Shown here piece by piece: positions 1 through 7,485 of a stretch of DNA of 64,000 nucleotides. Source of the stretch: Palleronia sediminis (lineage in GTDB: Bacteria > Pseudomonadota > Alphaproteobacteria > Rhodobacterales > Rhodobacteraceae). Every line of letters begins with the position of its first letter. Positions within the stretch are counted from its first letter, which is position 1. The stretch is taken from NCBI RefSeq assembly GCF_004358695.1, contig NZ_SNAA01000012.1:62001-126000 (forward strand), read 5' to 3'. The notes under the pieces were generated by a model, which had not been told where the DNA came from, did not search any database, and was given only the letters and a program-made list of their open reading frames with translations. The translations under genes were made by a program, and so were the position numbers.

Positions 1-344
1 GTCATCGGCTCTTGAAAGATCATCGCCATCTCGTTGCCGCGCAGCGTCTGCCGCTCGCGCTCGGTCAGGGGCAGCAGGTCGCGCCCGGTGAAACGCAGGC
101 AATCGGCCGCGATGCGTGCGCCCGGCGGGGCAAGCCCCATGGTCGCGAGCGCGGTCAGGCTCTTGCCCGATCCGCTTTCGCCGACGATGCAGACCAGTTC
201 GCCCGCCCGCACGGTCAGGTCGATCCCGTCCAGCACGGTGAATCCCGCGAAGCCGACCGAAAGCCCGCGGATCGACAGCACGTCATCCGCCGGGACCGGC
301 CCGTCGCGCGGATCGGTCGGACCGGGGCGCGTCATTGGCTGCAC
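1..344 (-). CDS. Peptide ABC transporter ATP-binding protein (DppD/OppD-like), N-terminal part
   Basis: Partial gene running off the left edge of the window. Reading the minus strand gives a typical Opp/Dpp ATPase N-terminus: a leader, a beta-strand region, then Walker A GESGSGKS at about residue 56, followed by the expected helix and a Q-loop segment (MIFQEP) close to the window edge. In this family the protein is the cytoplasmic ATPase driving import of di- or oligopeptides. The GTG at 344 is preferred because GGAG lies nine bases upstream; an in-frame ATG at 335 is the alternative. It is divergent from the permease genes at 470-2262, with which it presumably forms one transporter. Substrate cannot be read from this fragment. 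Confidence 0.85.
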   Translation of the reverse strand, partial: MQPMTRPGPTDPRDGPVPADDVLSIRGLSVGFAGFTVLDGIDLTVRAGELVCIVGESGSGKSLTALATMGLAPPGARIAADCLRFTGRDLLPLTERERQTLRGNEMAMIFQEPM

Positions 345-469
345 GACAGGATTCTCCGTTGACAAGAGATGGTAGAATCGACTCATAAAGTTACAATCGT
401 AACGGTGCAACGGTTTAGTAAACCGGTTTCGTTTCACGAGGGCGCATGTTCTGCGCATGGGGGGGTAAC
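345..469. promoter_or_regulatory. Divergent promoter region of the peptide ABC transporter, with a palindromic operator
   Basis: This 125-base region separates the ATPase gene (minus) from the permease operon (plus). It holds two overlapping inverted repeats: GGTTTA-G-TAAACC at 412-424 and AAACCGGTTT at 420-429. The second has the self-complementary centre typical of LacI-family operators. A regulator gene is not present next to it in the window. Operator function is an inference from symmetry and position. Confidence 0.5.
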
Positions 470-1414
470 TTGGCGCGTCAGCTTGTCGGACGACTGGTCA
501 GTCTGATCCCGATCCTGTTCGGGGTGTCGGTCGTCGTGTTCCTGCTCGTGCGGCTGATACCCGGCGACCCGGTCGTGGCGCTTCTGGGGATGGAGGCGAC
601 GCCCGAGGCCGTCGCGGCGCTCAGGGCGCGCTATGCGCTCGATGACCCCTGGGCGGTCCAGTACCTCGCTTGGATGAAGAACCTGCTGACCGGCGATTTC
701 GGCCGCTCGGTGCAAAGCGGCCGCGAGGTTCTGCCCCTGTTGATGGGGGCCTTGCTGCCGACGCTGTGGCTGGCGCTGGCGGCCACGCTGGTCTCGCTGC
801 TCATCGCCATTCCGACGGGCGTCATCGCGGCCACGCGCCGCGACACCGCCGCCGACGCCTTCGCGTCGCTGCTGTCGCTGTTCGGGCTGTCGATGCCGAG
901 CTTCTGGATCGGCGTGCTGCTGATCCTGCTGTTCTCGATCCACCTGCCGCTCTTGCCGGCCTCGGGCTATGTCGCCCCCGGCGAGGATCTGGGCCGCTTT
1001 CTCACCCATCTCGTACTGCCTGCGATCACGCTGGGCACCGCGCTGGCCGCGGCGATCATGCGCATGACGCGCTCGACCATGCTCGAGGTGTTGCAGGCCG
1101 ATTACGTCCGCACGGCCCGCGCCAAGGGGCTGCCGCATCGCACCGTGATCTGGAAACACGCCTATCGCAACGCCCAGATCCCGATCATCACGCTGATCGG
1201 CATCCAGTTCGGGCAGGTGCTGGGCGGCGTCGTCATCACCGAGACGATCTTTTCCTGGCCGGGCATCGGCAAACTGACGGTCGATGCGATCTTTGCCCGC
1301 GACTATCCCGTGGTGCAGGGGGCGGTTCTGCTGACCGCGGGGCTGTTCGTGTTCATCAACCTCGTGACCGATATCGTCTATACCATCGTCGACCCGAGGC
1401 TGCGCCTGTCATGA
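470..1414 (+). CDS. Peptide ABC transporter permease (DppB-like)
   Basis: Inner-membrane permease of a Dpp/Opp-type importer, 314 residues. The N-terminus (ARQLVGRLVSLIPILFGVS) is the first membrane helix of this family, followed by the conserved RLIPGDPV segment. The binding-protein-dependent transport motif, with ARAKGLP and later IGIQFG, sits in the C-terminal half where the EAA loop contacts the ATPase. I prefer the TTG at 470 because a run of G ends five bases before it and it gives the usual family N-terminus; an in-frame ATG at 446 would add eight residues. The stop overlaps the next start (ATGA), showing translational coupling with the second permease. Confidence 0.9.
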   Translation: MARQLVGRLVSLIPILFGVSVVVFLLVRLIPGDPVVALLGMEATPEAVAALRARYALDDPWAVQYLAWMKNLLTGDFGRSVQSGREVLPLLMGALLPTLWLALAATLVSLLIAIPTGVIAATRRDTAADAFASLLSLFGLSMPSFWIGVLLILLFSIHLPLLPASGYVAPGEDLGRFLTHLVLPAITLGTALAAAIMRMTRSTMLEVLQADYVRTARAKGLPHRTVIWKHAYRNAQIPIITLIGIQFGQVLGGVVITETIFSWPGIGKLTVDAIFARDYPVVQGAVLLTAGLFVFINLVTDIVYTIVDPRLRLS

Positions 1415-2262
1415 GCGCCGCGGCCTCCGCCCCCGCCTCGGCGCGTCTGCCGCGCCTCTTGTCCAGCCCCCGCGCGCTGCTGGGCGGCGGGCTGGTCGCA
1501 TTGGCGATCCTCGCCGCGATCCTTGCGCCGGTCCTGACGCCCTACGGGCCGAACGACACCGATTTCCTCGCCATCCTCCAGCCGCCGAGCCTTGCCCATC
1601 CCTTCGGCACCGACGATCTGGGGCGCGATATCCTGACCCGCGTGATCTACGGCGCGCGCGTTTCCCTGGTCGTCGGGCTGGTCAGCGTGCTGGCCTCGCT
1701 GGTCGTGGGCGGCATCATCGGCAGCATCGCGGGCTACGTGTCGGGCTGGACCGACACGATCATCATGCGGCTGATGGACGTGATCTTTGCCTTTCCGGGG
1801 GTGCTGCTGGCGCTGGCCATCACCGCCGTTCTGGGGCCGAGCCTCGGCAACGCGATCCTCGCCATCGCGGTCGTGAACCTGCCCGTGTTCGCCCGTATCG
1901 CGCGGGCGCAGACGATGGTGGTGCGCTCGCTCGATTTCGTCGAGGCCAAGCGCGCGCTGGGCTTCGGCCCGGTCAATATCCTCGCCCGTTCCATCCTGCC
2001 CAACATCGCCGCGCCGATGATGGTGCAGGGATCGCTGCTGTTCGCGGCCGCGATCATCACCGAGTCCTACCTGTCTTTCCTTGGGCTCGGGGCGCAGCCG
2101 CCCACCGCGACCTGGGGCAACATGCTGCGCGACGCGATCGGCTTTCTCGAGCTTGCGCCCTGGATGGCGTGGTTCTCGGGGTTGGCGATCTTTCTCACCG
2201 TCCTGGGGTTCAACGTCGTCGGCGATGCGCTGCGCGACCTGTTCGACCCGCGGACGGGCTGA
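1411..2262 (+). CDS. Peptide ABC transporter permease (DppC-like)
   Basis: Second membrane subunit of the importer, 283 residues. After a short cytoplasmic leader and one membrane helix there is the family motif HPFGTDDLGRDILTR, which marks the start of the DppC core. The EAA-loop region contains VEAKRALGFG, and the C-terminus has the usual FNVVGDALRDLFDPR ending. Start ATG overlaps the previous stop by four bases. It should pair with the DppB-like subunit at 470-1414 and with the ATPase whose gene is divergent at the left edge. Substrate is inferred only at the level of peptides or similar small solutes. Confidence 0.92.
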   Translation: MSAAASAPASARLPRLLSSPRALLGGGLVALAILAAILAPVLTPYGPNDTDFLAILQPPSLAHPFGTDDLGRDILTRVIYGARVSLVVGLVSVLASLVVGGIIGSIAGYVSGWTDTIIMRLMDVIFAFPGVLLALAITAVLGPSLGNAILAIAVVNLPVFARIARAQTMVVRSLDFVEAKRALGFGPVNILARSILPNIAAPMMVQGSLLFAAAIITESYLSFLGLGAQPPTATWGNMLRDAIGFLELAPWMAWFSGLAIFLTVLGFNVVGDALRDLFDPRTG

Positions 2263-2290
2263 CCGACGACAAGCAACAGGGAAAACGATA

Positions 2291-3796
2291 ATGATCAGAA
2301 GAACATTCCTCGCCGCCACCGCGATCGCGGGACTGGCCACCGGCATGATGCCGGTGCTGGCCCATGCGCAGGACGGCCAGACGCTCGACGTGGCCATCGT
2401 ATCGGACCCGGTGACGCTCGACCCGGCGCTGATGGCGTCGTTTTTCGAGCTGGCGGTGCAATACAACATCTTCGAGCCGCTTCTGCACACGACGCCCGAA
2501 CTCGAGATCGAGCCGGGCCTCGCCTCCTACGAGATGCCGGACGAAACGACCTATGTGCTGACAATCAAGGACGGGCTGACCTTTCACGACGGCACGACCC
2601 TCGACGCCGAGGCGGTCAAGGCCAATCTCGACCGCTACATGGATGCCGAGACCGGCAGCCCCCGCGGCAGCGAACTCGGGCCGCTCGACAGCGTCGAAGT
2701 GACCGGCCCGCTCGAGGTGACGCTGAAGCTGAGCGAGCCCTACGCCCCCTTTCTGCAGGTGCTGGCCAACCGCGCGGGCATGATGGTTTCGCCCACCGCG
2801 CTCGAAGAGCTCGGCGACGATTTCGCCACGCAGGCGGTCGGCGCGGGCCCCTACAAGGTGGCGAGCTGGACCAAGAACTCGGAACTCAGGCTCGAGGCGT
2901 TCGAGGATTACTGGCGCGGAGAGCCCGCCATCGACGAGGTCGTGTTCCGCCCGATCCCCGACGAAACGGTGCGGATCAACAACCTCCGTTCGGGCACGGT
3001 GCAGCTTGTCGACGGGGTGCCGCCGCAGCTCGTTCCCCAGGTCGAAAGCGACGAGTCGCTGACGCTCAAGGAAACGCCGGGGCTGGGGTTCAACGCCTTC
3101 TCGTTCAACACCACCGCCGCGCCGTTTGACGATGCGCGCGTCCGGCGTGCCTTTTCGATGGCCGTCGATCCCGAGGTCATCCTGCAAGCCGCCTATTTCG
3201 GCGCCGCGACCCCGGCCAAGGGCGCGATCCCGCCCTCGATCGGCTGGGCCTATGACGACAGCCTCGAAGCCCCGCGCAACGATCCCGAGGGCGCGCGGCA
3301 ACTGCTCGAGGAGGCCGGCGTCGAGATGCCGGTGAGCGTCGAGATCACGGTCACGAACTCGCCCATCTACGTGCGGATCGCCCAGATCCTGCAGGCGCAG
3401 GCCAACGAGGTCGGGTTCGACGTGTCGATCAACCAGATCGACTCGACCAGCCTCATCACCGTGCTGCGCGAACGCACGTCCGACCTGACCATGTCGCCAT
3501 GGTCGGGCCGGTCGGACCCCGATGGCAACATCTTCAACTATTTCACCATCGACGGGCCGAACAATTTTCCCGGCTGGGAAAACGAAGAGGTCGACCGCCT
3601 GCTGAACGAGGCACGGGTCGAGACCGATCAGGCCGCCCGCGCCGAACTCTACGGCCAGGCGCAGCAGATCATCGCCGACGAAGCGCCGTTGCTGTTCTTG
3701 GTGTTCCCGCAGATGCTGCAGGCCTCGGTGGCCGATCTTGACTGGACGCAATGGCCCGACGGCGCGTTCCGGTTGCAATTCGCCACGATGGAGTGA
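2291..3796 (+). CDS. Peptide/nickel-type ABC transporter substrate-binding protein
   Basis: Periplasmic solute-binding protein of cluster C (SBP family 5), 501 residues. The first 26 residues form a Sec signal peptide with an ALA-type end (LAHAQ). The mature part has family landmarks: the early strand with VTLDPAL, then the region with KDGLTFHDGT around residue 95, and GAGPYKV further on. The ATG at 2291 follows a purine-rich AGGGAAAA stretch. It lies 28 bases after the DppC-like gene, so the operon order is permease, permease, binding protein. A strong hairpin terminator follows at 3830-3860. The ligand is not predictable by eye; peptides, opines and some sugars are all bound by this family. 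Confidence 0.92.
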   Translation: MIRRTFLAATAIAGLATGMMPVLAHAQDGQTLDVAIVSDPVTLDPALMASFFELAVQYNIFEPLLHTTPELEIEPGLASYEMPDETTYVLTIKDGLTFHDGTTLDAEAVKANLDRYMDAETGSPRGSELGPLDSVEVTGPLEVTLKLSEPYAPFLQVLANRAGMMVSPTALEELGDDFATQAVGAGPYKVASWTKNSELRLEAFEDYWRGEPAIDEVVFRPIPDETVRINNLRSGTVQLVDGVPPQLVPQVESDESLTLKETPGLGFNAFSFNTTAAPFDDARVRRAFSMAVDPEVILQAAYFGAATPAKGAIPPSIGWAYDDSLEAPRNDPEGARQLLEEAGVEMPVSVEITVTNSPIYVRIAQILQAQANEVGFDVSINQIDSTSLITVLRERTSDLTMSPWSGRSDPDGNIFNYFTIDGPNNFPGWENEEVDRLLNEARVETDQAARAELYGQAQQIIADEAPLLFLVFPQMLQASVADLDWTQWPDGAFRLQFATME

Positions 3797-3829
3797 ACCC
3801 GCGGGCCACGGCCCGCATCCACGGACCCG

Positions 3830-3860
3830 CCCCCGGACGCATCGCGTGTCCGGGGGTTTT
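3830..3860 (+). terminator. Rho-independent terminator after the peptide-binding protein
   Basis: CCCCCGGAC at 3830-3838 pairs perfectly with GTCCGGGGG at 3848-3856 and is followed by four T. It is placed between the binding protein and the amidotransferase-like gene, so it may set a lower level for the downstream gene rather than end the operon completely. Confidence 0.75.
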
Positions 3861-3888
3861 ATCGACAGAGCCCGAAAGAGACTGAACC

Positions 3889-4650
3889 ATGACGAAGAAA
3901 GTGCTGCTGGTCGGCGAAAGCTGGATCACCAACGAAACCCATTTCAAAGGGTTCGACCATTTCTCGAGCGCCCATTACCACACCGGCGCCGAGCCGTTTC
4001 TCGAGGCCGTACGGGACGAGTTCGACGTGACCTACATGCCCTCGCACGAGGCGGCGGGCGGCCTGCCCTTCGACCGCGACGGGCTGGACGCCTGGGATGT
4101 CATCATGCTGTCCGATATCGGGGCGAACACGCTGCTGCTGCCGCCCGAGGTCTTTCTCAAGAGCGAACGCCGCCCCAACCGGCTCAAGCTGCTGCGCGAC
4201 TGGACACAGGACGGCGGCGGGCTGATGATGGTCGGCGGCTACCTGACCTTTCAGGGGATCGACGGCAGCGGGCGTTGGCACCGCACCCCGGTCGAGCAGG
4301 CCCTGCCCGTCACCTGCCTGCCCTATGACGATCGGCTCGAGATTCCCGACGGCTTCAAGGCCGAGATCACGGGCGACGCAGATCACCCGATCCTGAAGGG
4401 CGTGCCGGGCGACTGGCCCTACATCATCGGTGCGAACGAGATCGTCCCCCGCGACGGCGCAGAGATCCTGGCCCGCCTGCCCCAGGACGAAGGCGGCCAC
4501 CCGCTGCTTGTGGCCGGAGAATACGGCAAGGGACGCTCCATCGCCTGGGCCTCGGACATGGCCCCCCACTGGCTCCCGCCCGAGTTCCTCGCCTGGGAAG
4601 GCTACCCGACCCTCTGGCGCAACATGCTGCGCTGGCTCGCGAAGGGTTGA
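3889..4650 (+). CDS. Glutamine amidotransferase-like protein (GATase1_like fold)
   Basis: Protein of 253 residues resembling the GATase1_like family (DJ-1/class I amidotransferase fold), with the early strand KKVLLVGESW, then DVIMLSDIGAN, and a central GGGLMMVGGYLTFQG segment. At the nucleophile-elbow position the sequence is MVGGY with no cysteine, so ordinary glutaminase chemistry is unlikely. The C-terminal part has EYGKGRSIAWASD, typical of the family. The gene follows the peptide ABC importer on the same strand, separated by a hairpin, so a role linked to the imported compound is possible. The biochemical role is unknown. Confidence 0.75.
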   Translation: MTKKVLLVGESWITNETHFKGFDHFSSAHYHTGAEPFLEAVRDEFDVTYMPSHEAAGGLPFDRDGLDAWDVIMLSDIGANTLLLPPEVFLKSERRPNRLKLLRDWTQDGGGLMMVGGYLTFQGIDGSGRWHRTPVEQALPVTCLPYDDRLEIPDGFKAEITGDADHPILKGVPGDWPYIIGANEIVPRDGAEILARLPQDEGGHPLLVAGEYGKGRSIAWASDMAPHWLPPEFLAWEGYPTLWRNMLRWLAKG

Positions 4651-4693
4651 GCGGGGCGGGCCGGGGGAGCGTCCCCACGGGGGTAACAGCAAA

Positions 4694-4718
4694 TCGCCCC
4701 CCTCTTTCGGGGGGGCGA
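4694..4718. terminator. Bidirectional hairpin between convergent genes
   Basis: TCGCCCCCC at 4694-4702 pairs with GGGGGGCGA at 4710-4718 around a short loop. It lies between the rightward gene ending at 4650 and the leftward permease ending at 4746. The minus-strand exit is T-rich (ATTTGCTGTT), so it fits best as a terminator for the leftward operon. Confidence 0.65.
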
Positions 4719-4745
4719 CCTGCCGTCTCGAACCTAGTCGGCCGG

Positions 4746-6002
4746 TTACTTCGCCGAGTTGGCCGAGGCCGTGGCGTTCTGGCCGAAGAGCTTGCCGAAA
4801 ACCACGTAGCTGGCCGAGGCGATCAACAGGCTGTCGAGCGACGGGATCAAGGTCAGGGTGAACAGGCCGTTTACCGTGGCAAGCCCGGTCGCCGATCCCA
4901 GCAGCCACGCGACAAAGGCGATCGGCTTGAGATCCGCCTCGTTATCGAGGGCAGTTTCCCGGTATCCGCCTTTGCGGTGGGTGAAATAGTCGGCGATGTA
5001 GATGCCGGCCACCGGTGGAGTTGCAATACCCAGAAACAGCAGGAACGGAACGAGGTAGGACAGGATCGGGAAGAAGGCGATGATCGCCGTCGCCACGCCG
5101 AGGCCGACCGTGATCTTCCATTTCTGCTCGATGCCGGGAAACAGCGCGCTGTAGGCAAGGGTGCCCTGGAACATGTTGCCCGCGTTGCTGGTAAAGCAAG
5201 CAAATGCCAGCAGCAGCGACGCGGCGAGCGCACCGCCCAGAAGCGCCGTCGACCCGAGCAGGGAACCTTCGCCGGTCAGGGCGCTGGGATAAGCCACCGC
5301 CGCGAACAGGAGCACATAGGCCACGCCGAACGTCAGCAGGGCCGCCAGCCTGGCGTGATTGCCGTTGCGCGCAAAACTGCCCATGTCGGGCGATAGCGTC
5401 ACGAGAACCATCACCGTACCGACAAAGGACGATACCGCAACGCCGAAGGGCATCGTCGCATCCACGGCGGCAAGCTCGGCATCGGACCCGATCACCTGGA
5501 AAATGATGTAGGCTAGGATGACGACAGCGACCGGGATCGCGAACCGGGCGATCTTGCCCAGCGCCTCGAATCCGAAGGCCGTCGCCGCGACAAAGATCGC
5601 GGTTCCGATCACGACCCAGACCGGCGCGGGCAAGTCCAGCACCGTGCCGTCGGTCAGCCCGGCAAGCGATTGCGCAAAGCTCGACGAGGTAACGACGATC
5701 CAACCGCTGAGCGAGATCGCCATGACCCAGTTGATGACGACGGATCCCTTACGGCCAAAGGGAAACTTGACGAGTTCGTAGGTCGTCCTGCGCGAGACCG
5801 CGCCGATCGTAAGCGTGATCATCGACAGGACGGCAAGAATGACACCGCCGGTCAGCACGACGGGAACGATATCGCCGGGCGCCAAGCTCGATCCGACGCC
5901 GGCGGCAGCCAGCAATGCAGGGGTCAGAACGATCCCCAGCATGATCAGCGCGACACTGATACCCGAGGCGGTGTTGGCATTGTCTTCGCTTTCGGAAGCC
6001 AT
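4746..6002 (-). CDS. NCS1-family nucleobase/ureide:cation symporter (CodB-like)
   Basis: Integral membrane carrier of 418 residues with about twelve hydrophobic segments and the size of cytosine permease CodB. Motifs of the family include the early GSSLAPGD segment, the helix with NWVMAISLSGW and the region with SPDMGSFARNG, where NCS1 carriers contact substrate. The ATG at 6002 is preferred because GGAG lies nine bases upstream and the length then matches the family; ATG 6017 is an alternative. It ends an operon with the small domain protein and the amidohydrolase upstream. Known NCS1 substrates are cytosine, uracil, allantoin and hydantoin. The context here points to a carbamoylated compound. 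Confidence 0.85.
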   Translation of the reverse strand: MASESEDNANTASGISVALIMLGIVLTPALLAAAGVGSSLAPGDIVPVVLTGGVILAVLSMITLTIGAVSRRTTYELVKFPFGRKGSVVINWVMAISLSGWIVVTSSSFAQSLAGLTDGTVLDLPAPVWVVIGTAIFVAATAFGFEALGKIARFAIPVAVVILAYIIFQVIGSDAELAAVDATMPFGVAVSSFVGTVMVLVTLSPDMGSFARNGNHARLAALLTFGVAYVLLFAAVAYPSALTGEGSLLGSTALLGGALAASLLLAFACFTSNAGNMFQGTLAYSALFPGIEQKWKITVGLGVATAIIAFFPILSYLVPFLLFLGIATPPVAGIYIADYFTHRKGGYRETALDNEADLKPIAFVAWLLGSATGLATVNGLFTLTLIPSLDSLLIASASYVVFGKLFGQNATASANSAK

Positions 6003-6084
6003 GGTTCCGTGCTCCATAAAGATGAATCGACAAGGACGCGCCTCGGCATCGCGGCATCACCGCCGCGCGCCCGCGCCGCGTCCC

Positions 6085-6468
6085 CTAGAGACTGGCGATG
6101 TATTTGCGCCAGGATCCGAAGGACGTGATTTCAATTTTGCCCTCGACAAGCCAAGGTTCGCCCAGCACGCCGAGAACCTCGCTGCCATCCTCGAGCTTGA
6201 CCTTGCCGATCGAAAGGCCGGCGGGTTCGCTTTGCAGGATGGAGGCAAGACCGCCGTTCGGCACATCCCAGAGTTCGAGTTCGACCGAATTGTTTTCCTC
6301 GGCCGTGCGGATCATCGCGGGATGCACATCGTCTATGGACCACAGCCGATAATGCCTGTCGGTGCGCGCCTCGACCCTGAACTCGGCACCTACCTTGAGC
6401 AGGTTGGGGTTCAGTTCCAGGCCGCGCATCAACGTGCCGTTGACGGCGAGGGTCGTTGTATCGCTCAT
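6085..6468 (-). CDS. Stand-alone homologue of the allophanate hydrolase C-terminal domain
   Basis: Soluble protein of 127 residues. Its pattern matches the C-terminal domain of allophanate hydrolase (AtzF/DUR1 type): an early NGTLMRGLELN strand, RHYRLWSIDD in the middle, a VELELWDVP strand, then GIGKVKLEDGSEVLG and a final EITSFGSWRKYIASL helix. In the full enzyme this gamma-glutamylcyclotransferase-like domain completes urea or allophanate breakdown after the amidase domain. Here the amidase domain is absent from the gene and from its neighbours. It lies 84 bases after the amidohydrolase and 82 bases before the permease, in one leftward operon. Function as a decarboxylation helper is an inference. 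Confidence 0.7.
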   Translation of the reverse strand: MSDTTTLAVNGTLMRGLELNPNLLKVGAEFRVEARTDRHYRLWSIDDVHPAMIRTAEENNSVELELWDVPNGGLASILQSEPAGLSIGKVKLEDGSEVLGVLGEPWLVEGKIEITSFGSWRKYIASL

Positions 6469-6551
6469 ATCAAGGTCTCTCTCTCTCGCATCGTCGCGTA
6501 AGGTGAGGGGGAACGCGGCCGTGGTGCGAACGCACGCGGCCGCGAGGCAGA

Positions 6552-7217
6552 TCAGTCGAGCGCCGCGATGATCTTGTCCGAATTGCTAACCCACCCGACA
6601 ATGGCCCCCTGCGCCTTAATCATGTCGAGCGTGGCCGTCTTGAATTCGGGGAAATAGCTGTCGGTGCAATCCTCGGGCACGATAATCTCGTAGCCGCGGT
6701 CATTGGCTTCGCGGGCGGTAGTGTTCACGCATACTTCGGTGGTGACGCCGCAGATGATTAGCGATTTGATATTCCTGTTGCGCAGGATCAAATCGAGATC
6801 GGTATCCCAGAACGCGCCCTTGCCCGGCTTGTCGATGACCGGCTCACCCTCGACCGGATAGACCTCGGGGATGATGTCATGCCCCTTTTCGCCCCGCACC
6901 AGGATGCGGCCTTTGGGCCCCTGCGTGCCGATGAAGGTCTGGCCGCCGCGTGTCAGCTTGGCGGGGGGACAATCGGCTAGGTCGGCGCGGTGCCCTTCGC
7001 GGGTGTGAACGATGAACATGCCCGCCTCGCGGCAGGCTTCGAGCAGTTTCTTCGTCGGCTCGATCGAGTTGCGAACGAGAGATACGTCATTGCCGAGAGC
7101 CTCGCCGAACCCGCCGGGTTCAACGAAATCGGCTTGCATGTCGATAACGACGAGTGCCGTCGTTTCCGGGTCGAACTCATAATTGAAGGGTTCTGCGGCG
7201 ATTTCGCGTTTGGCCAT
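6552..7217 (-). CDS. Isochorismatase-like cysteine amidohydrolase, biuret-hydrolase-like
   Basis: Enzyme of 221 residues of the cysteine hydrolase family that includes biuret amidohydrolase, N-carbamoylsarcosine amidohydrolase and RutB. The catalytic triad is visible: Asp26 in VVIDMQADF, Lys130 in DKPGKGAF and Cys163 in GVTTEVCVNTTARE. The Lys-Cys spacing of 33 equals that of N-carbamoylsarcosine amidohydrolase. HTREGHRADLADCP and the RGEKGHDIIPE stretch resemble what I recall of biuret hydrolase BiuH. The start is well supported by AAGGAG eight bases upstream. It is the first gene of the leftward operon with the domain protein and NCS1 carrier, so it probably hydrolyses the imported ureide. 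The exact substrate needs assay. Confidence 0.8.
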   Translation of the reverse strand: MAKREIAAEPFNYEFDPETTALVVIDMQADFVEPGGFGEALGNDVSLVRNSIEPTKKLLEACREAGMFIVHTREGHRADLADCPPAKLTRGGQTFIGTQGPKGRILVRGEKGHDIIPEVYPVEGEPVIDKPGKGAFWDTDLDLILRNRNIKSLIICGVTTEVCVNTTAREANDRGYEIIVPEDCTDSYFPEFKTATLDMIKAQGAIVGWVSNSDKIIAALD

Positions 7218-7485
7218 ATTCCGCGCTCCTTGCTATTGGAAACAGGCGCCGCATGTCCGCGGCTGGCGTCAGAATTACCAAAATTGCGGCTTCGTGGCTA
7301 ATGCAACGATTTGCACCGGCGTATCACAAATTTTCGCTGGGCAGTCTTGGTGGCAAAAAAAGCGCGACGTAACCGCGCAATCACCCGGTAACGCCATCTC
7401 CCTGGAAAATGATTTCAACCCAACGGCGGTTGTCGATCAAAAGATTTGCGCGCGTGCCGCCGTCTGTGGGACGGCGATGGCCCGT
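7218..7485. promoter_or_regulatory. Promoter region of the amidohydrolase-permease operon with LysR-gene terminator
   Basis: This 268-base gap carries the leader of the leftward amidohydrolase operon. At its right end CGCCGTC (7458-7464) pairs with GACGGCG (7470-7476) just after the LysR stop, a weak terminator-like stem. The centre is unusually AT-rich for this genome (ATTACCAAAATTG, ATCACAAATTTT), as expected of a promoter. Binding by the adjacent LysR regulator is an inference; I did not identify a convincing site. Confidence 0.45.
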
